This document shows positions 62,101 to 64,000 of a stretch of 64,000 nt of DNA, piece by piece. Each line of letters begins with the position of its first letter. Position 1 is the stretch's first letter. The DNA comes from a bacterium (GTDB taxonomy: Bacteria; Armatimonadota; UBA5829). Location: positions 310,001-374,000 of the forward strand of contig JAJFVF010000013.1 in the NCBI GenBank assembly GCA_021371935.1. The letters run 5' to 3'. Below the pieces are notes generated by a model, which worked only from the letters and a program-made list of their open reading frames with translations, was not told where the DNA came from and did not search any database. Both the position numbers and the translations under genes were made by a program.

Positions 62101-62217
62101 AAGGCCATGGCTTTCGATCTCGCTGCGCATAGCCTCGGCCACATCCTTGCATCCGCACGAGACGCATCCCGCGCCCGCGCAGACAAGCACATGAGTCCTA
62201 TAAAACTGATCAGCCAT
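59173..62217 (-). CDS. NuoF-GltD fusion flavoprotein of the second hydrogenase set
   Basis: A 1014-residue fusion. Residues 1-110: thioredoxin-like [2Fe-2S] domain with intact ligands (CAGAGC; GCMGSC). Residues 110-520: NuoF core (GRGGGGFPTGLKWEF, CNADEGDPGAFMDR, GAGAFVCGEETALMAS, ESCGKCTPC). Residues 520-1014: GltD/NfnB-type region with a 4Fe-4S N-domain (CPACVC, HTCPAGTHVP, VCGRVCNAPCEDKC), FAD-binding VIGGGPAGLTAAYH, NAD(P)-binding VVGGGNAAIDAARTAHRLGA, FAGGDVVKGPWTV and a terminal CLRCD. It has two pyridine-nucleotide sites on one chain. Related pieces occur in Hyt, Nfn and Sporomusa-type Stn bifurcating enzymes as separate subunits. It probably couples NADH, a second NAD(P)H pool, ferredoxin and H2. 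Confidence 0.9.
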   Translation of the reverse strand: MADQFYRTHVLVCAGAGCVSCGCKDVAEAMRSEIESHGLADEVKLVMTGCMGSCNLGPVAAILPDGTFYEKLTPEGAKRIVEEHLLKGRPVEDLMHKEGEGESVLPRMQDVPFFKRQLKIVLRNCGIIDPGNIEEYIARDGYSALAKALGEMTPEQVIDQVKKSGLRGRGGGGFPTGLKWEFTAKATGDQKYVLCNADEGDPGAFMDRSVLEGDPHSVIEAMTIAGYAVGANQGYVYVRAEYPLAIERLQTAINQAREWGFLSKNIMGTGFGFDLDIRIGAGAFVCGEETALMASIEGKRGEPRPRPPFPAISGLWECPTLLNNVESYANITWIIQNGADAFAAIGTEGSKGTKVFALAGAINNSGLVEVPMGTTLGDIIFDIGGGVRNGKKFKAAQAGGPSGGCIPKEHLNVPMDYDSLKELGAMMGSGGLIIMDENTCMVDLARYFLDFIQDESCGKCTPCRVGTKRMLEILTRIAHGLGQDGDIELLIDLGTQIRDSALCGLGQTAPNPVLSTIRYFRHEYEAHIKDKRCPACVCNSLFDAPCSHTCPAGTHVPQYVALIGARRFTDALRLIRDKNPFTSVCGRVCNAPCEDKCRRAQIDEPLSIRALKRFAADSAENGNLPLPSKRLSRVAGKKVAVIGGGPAGLTAAYHLARMGHVPTVFEADPVAGGMLASCIPPYRLPREVLAGEIDMIKQLGVEIKLNTRIGKDIPFEKIKNDYDAVFIAVGADKGWTLGIPGESLNGIYDSITFLKDVNLGRNTIKVGEKVAVVGGGNAAIDAARTAHRLGAKKVTIVYRRLRDDMPAAEEEIHEAEVEGIEIKYLSLPVEAVGEGGKVKTLKCQMLELADFDKSGRRAPKPIDGAIFDLPVDTVITAISQEPDVKFAGEDLKTKRGGTVQIEESTMKTNLDGVFAGGDVVKGPWTVIGAIGDGIKAAISIDRYLGGYGELASDAEDIEIPKAPEDVDDIVETPRVCCNMLAVEKRVGMTEVDLGFTREQALREAARCLRCDAGT

Positions 62218-62220
62218 CTG

Positions 62221-62739
62221 TTAGCTCCCCCTGTACTTCTTGATGATCTCCGGAATCTTGTCCACTTTGACGCGGCGATAGATATCCGGGCCTACCGTAA
62301 CGACCGGCGCGAGGCCGCAAGCGCCCACGCATCGGTTCACTTCAAGGGAGAACTCCCTGTCCTCTGTGGTATTATTGACCTTTATGCCGAGTTCGTGCTC
62401 GAACTTTTCGAGGACCTGCTTTCCACCGCGGACATAGCATGCAGTCCCGAGGCATACCCTGATCGTATGCTTGCCCCGTGGGACCGTGGTAAAGAATGAA
62501 TAAAAACTGAGCACGCCGTGCACCTCACTCAAGGGCACATCCAGTCCCTTGGCGATGCGCGCCTGAACCTTTTCAGGCAGCCAGCCAAAAAGCTCCTGAG
62601 CGGCATGCAGGGTCTGGATCAGTGGACCCTTCACTTCCTTATGTTTGGCTATAATCTTATCCAGTTCTTCGTAAAGCCTGGCTTCTTCCTCTTGCGCGGC
62701 TTTTGCCTTGGCCTCACATTCACAAGTGTGTGTCGACAA
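62221..62739 (-). CDS. hydC: NuoE/HydC-like [2Fe-2S] subunit, copy 2
   Basis: A 172-residue NuoE-type protein: LIQTLHAAQELFGWLPEKVQARIAKGL, VHGVLSFYSFFTTVPRG, ligands CLGTAC and CVGAC. It would dock the [2Fe-2S] to the NuoF part of the fusion. I set the start at TTG 62739 because AGGAGGT lies 9 bases upstream; the longer ATG version adds 19 residues without family likeness. The N-terminus contains a short CECE motif. The stop is three bases before the start of the fusion gene, an operon arrangement. Confidence 0.92.
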   Translation of the reverse strand: MSTHTCECEAKAKAAQEEEARLYEELDKIIAKHKEVKGPLIQTLHAAQELFGWLPEKVQARIAKGLDVPLSEVHGVLSFYSFFTTVPRGKHTIRVCLGTACYVRGGKQVLEKFEHELGIKVNNTTEDREFSLEVNRCVGACGLAPVVTVGPDIYRRVKVDKIPEIIKKYRGS

Positions 62740-62958
62740 CTTCCTCTTACCTCCTTCGAAAATGCGGAGCATTTTCGTTCCCTTCGTGGCGAACACAACA
62801 ACACCGCGGAGCAGTCGCGAAAGTGTTCATGCCACGATTCCTAACGGGTTTCTGAAGCCCCCTCAGAGCGTTCATACACCCCTAAGCGCTTCGCGCAATT
62901 ATGAATCATGAATCGTCTCTGCCCGCAATCCATGATTCAGATTTCAAGATTCAGATAA

Positions 62959-63318
62959 TTAGCTCGCTGAAACGACCCAGTCGCCGATGATACTGCCATT
63001 GACGATATGCTGGGCGATGATCTGACGTGCTTTATCCGCATCGATATAACCATATGTCACGGACTTGCCGTCCTTGATTACATCGACCGTCGGCTCCTGC
63101 TCGCACAGCCCTTTGCATCCGGTCTGTGTGACCGACACATCGGATATCCCGCGTTTGTCGAGTTCATCCAGTATGGCAGTCATCACTTCACGAGCGCCCG
63201 CCGCTATTCCGCATGTGCCCATTGCGACGACCACCTTTGCAGAAAACTTGCCCTCGCGCAGTTTCATCTGCTCAAGAGCTTTCTCCCGCACTTTCTTTAG
63301 ATCTTCGAGTGTTTTCAT
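62959..63318 (-). CDS. hndB: HndB-like [2Fe-2S] ferredoxin
   Basis: A 119-residue thioredoxin-like [2Fe-2S] protein: helical start (MKTLEDLKKVREKALEQM), KVVVAMGTCGIAAGAREVM and QTGCKGLCEQEP. The first cysteine pair is reduced: only one Cys (TC) is seen before the GIAAGA turn, while the TGCKGLC pair is intact. It matches HndB of the Desulfovibrio NADP-reducing hydrogenase (HndABCD). It is the first gene of the second hydrogenase set. ATG 63318 is preferred to the upstream GTG, which overlaps the SD AGGGGG. Confidence 0.85.
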   Translation of the reverse strand: MKTLEDLKKVREKALEQMKLREGKFSAKVVVAMGTCGIAAGAREVMTAILDELDKRGISDVSVTQTGCKGLCEQEPTVDVIKDGKSVTYGYIDADKARQIIAQHIVNGSIIGDWVVSAS

Positions 63319-63339
63319 AAATTGTTTCACCCCCTGATA

Positions 63340-63534
63340 GATTTAGTATTTTAGATTTGATATTGATTATTCGCCGAAACTTATTCATGTTCGGGCGCGA
63401 TTTCCGATCGCGACCGGAAATGAATCATGCGATTTGAAATCGTAAACTTCTTTTCCGGGCTGGATCAGATATCCAGCCCGATCAAAGATCAAAGATTTAG
63501 TATTTTAGATTTGGGATTGATTATTTGCTGAAAC
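63340..63534. repeat. AT-rich repeats upstream of the hydrogenase operon
   Basis: TTTAGTATTTTAGATTTG followed by GATTATT and GAAACTTATTC occurs twice (about 63344-63386 and 63496-63540), with the palindrome GGGCGCGATTTCCGATCGCG between. Related TAGTATTT...TTGATTGATTATT sequences occur near 23337 and 56366. Any hydrogenase promoter must lie here, but I could not identify it. Confidence 0.5.
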
Positions 63535-63903
63535 TTATTCGTATGCGTCTATTGCAAAGTCCATACGGCCTCTCTTGTCAAAGATTACATAAATCGGTCC
63601 GTCAAGCCATTTGAATCCAAACAAATCGTATCTGTAAACCCGACTATCTGAGTCTTTTACAACACCCCTGCCGCATTTGCTCAATTCTTCAGTCGAGCTT
63701 TGTGATTCGCTAAACCCACGTAATACACTTTTCACCTGAATGCGTGTCATACCAGGACACAGCGCATTATATGAATGTGTCAAATAAGCAAACGTGCTTA
63801 GTCCGAGAATGATATACATAACAAAAGCGGTGACTATTACCAACACAACAGTCATTAATATCCGCTTGATAGTCCATGTTTTCTTCTTAACGATCACATC
63901 CAT
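63535..63903 (-). CDS. Small membrane-anchored protein with a BamE/SmpA-like fold signature
   Basis: A 122-residue protein: an N-terminal membrane anchor (ILMTVVLVIVTAFVMYIILGL), then PGMTRIQVKSVLRGF and RYDLFGFKWLDGPIYVIFDKRGRM. The order G-M-T-x-x-x-V followed by a two-strand W/Y-x-V-x-F-D pattern resembles the small SmpA/OmlA (BamE-like) domain. The likeness is short and the assignment tentative. Located upstream of the hydrogenase operon on the same strand but separated by repeat DNA, so not obviously part of it. Confidence 0.55.
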   Translation of the reverse strand: MDVIVKKKTWTIKRILMTVVLVIVTAFVMYIILGLSTFAYLTHSYNALCPGMTRIQVKSVLRGFSESQSSTEELSKCGRGVVKDSDSRVYRYDLFGFKWLDGPIYVIFDKRGRMDFAIDAYE

Positions 63904-64000
63904 AGACTCATAACGTCCCTGATGTCGATGGTCGGGGGGATTCTTGCCCTTGACCTCTCTTCGCGGGCATTCCTGCCCGTAGAGATTTTATACTTTAGAT

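Noticed and set aside
1-64000. Genomic island or prophage
   Set aside because: I found no integrase, transposase, phage structural gene or tRNA attachment site, and the genes are mostly housekeeping.

Overview
The window reads as chromosomal DNA of an uncultured, anaerobic, fermentative, diderm bacterium. A diderm envelope is suggested by apolipoprotein N-acyltransferase (Lnt), a lipobox protein, a predicted outer-membrane barrel, a secretin-type STN domain protein and a PEP-CTERM protein. Anaerobic metabolism is suggested by two sets of NAD(P)-linked [FeFe]-hydrogenase genes. Firmicute-like traits (McsA-McsB-ClpC, MutS2, ChW repeats) sit beside a thermosome-like chaperonin. My best taxonomic guess is an Armatimonadota-like lineage, but that is a weak inference and nothing here proves it. 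I saw no rRNA, tRNA, CRISPR array, phage or transposase gene.

Layout. 0-4.7 kb: YidD and a TPR membrane protein, a CgeB-like glycosyltransferase, a TIM-barrel isomerase and IlvE. 4.8-9.1 kb: mcsA-mcsB-clpC, protein arginine phosphorylation and Clp proteolysis, with no ctsR. 9.1-14.5 kb: PEP-CTERM protein, glycosyltransferase-TPR protein, membrane-GAF sensor, ribosomal protein L25, small TPR protein. 14.5-20.9 kb: zinc-ribbon DEAD-box helicase, polyprenyl diphosphate synthase with MenG (menaquinone pair), lipoprotein, Lnt. 21-28.3 kb: SIS protein, MtlD, cytidine deaminase, MutS2, transketolase. 28.3-33.8 kb: HDOD protein, the metY-metX-metW operon, outer-membrane protein. 34-36.2 kb: group III chaperonin overlapping grpE. 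36.2-42 kb: rpsT, AAC(3)-like acetyltransferase, cupin, TIM barrel, cyclophilin-like protein, pyrimidine phosphorylase. 42-51.7 kb: secreted metalloprotease, STN-domain protein, methyltransferase and three tandem secreted C39 peptidases with ChW repeats. 52-63.3 kb: redox locus, all on the minus strand.

The redox locus is the most interesting part. In transcription order it encodes an HndB-like ferredoxin, a NuoE, a 1014-residue NuoF fused to a GltD/NfnB-type flavoprotein, a HydA, then a small membrane protein, and then a second NuoE-NuoF-HydA set. The fused protein could join NADH, a second pyridine nucleotide, ferredoxin and H2 in one bifurcating complex. The second NuoF keeps a thioredoxin-like N-terminus from which all four iron-sulfur cysteines are gone.

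The intergenic DNA is rich in dispersed palindromic repeats. One family is an 80-bp double-hairpin element bounded by CTAG (five copies). One copy supplies the end of the helicase reading frame and another sits inside the 5' leader of a C39 gene. A second family is a 110-bp element with AGTTCAG/CTGAACT ends. The palindrome CATATG is strongly over-represented in the parts I counted.
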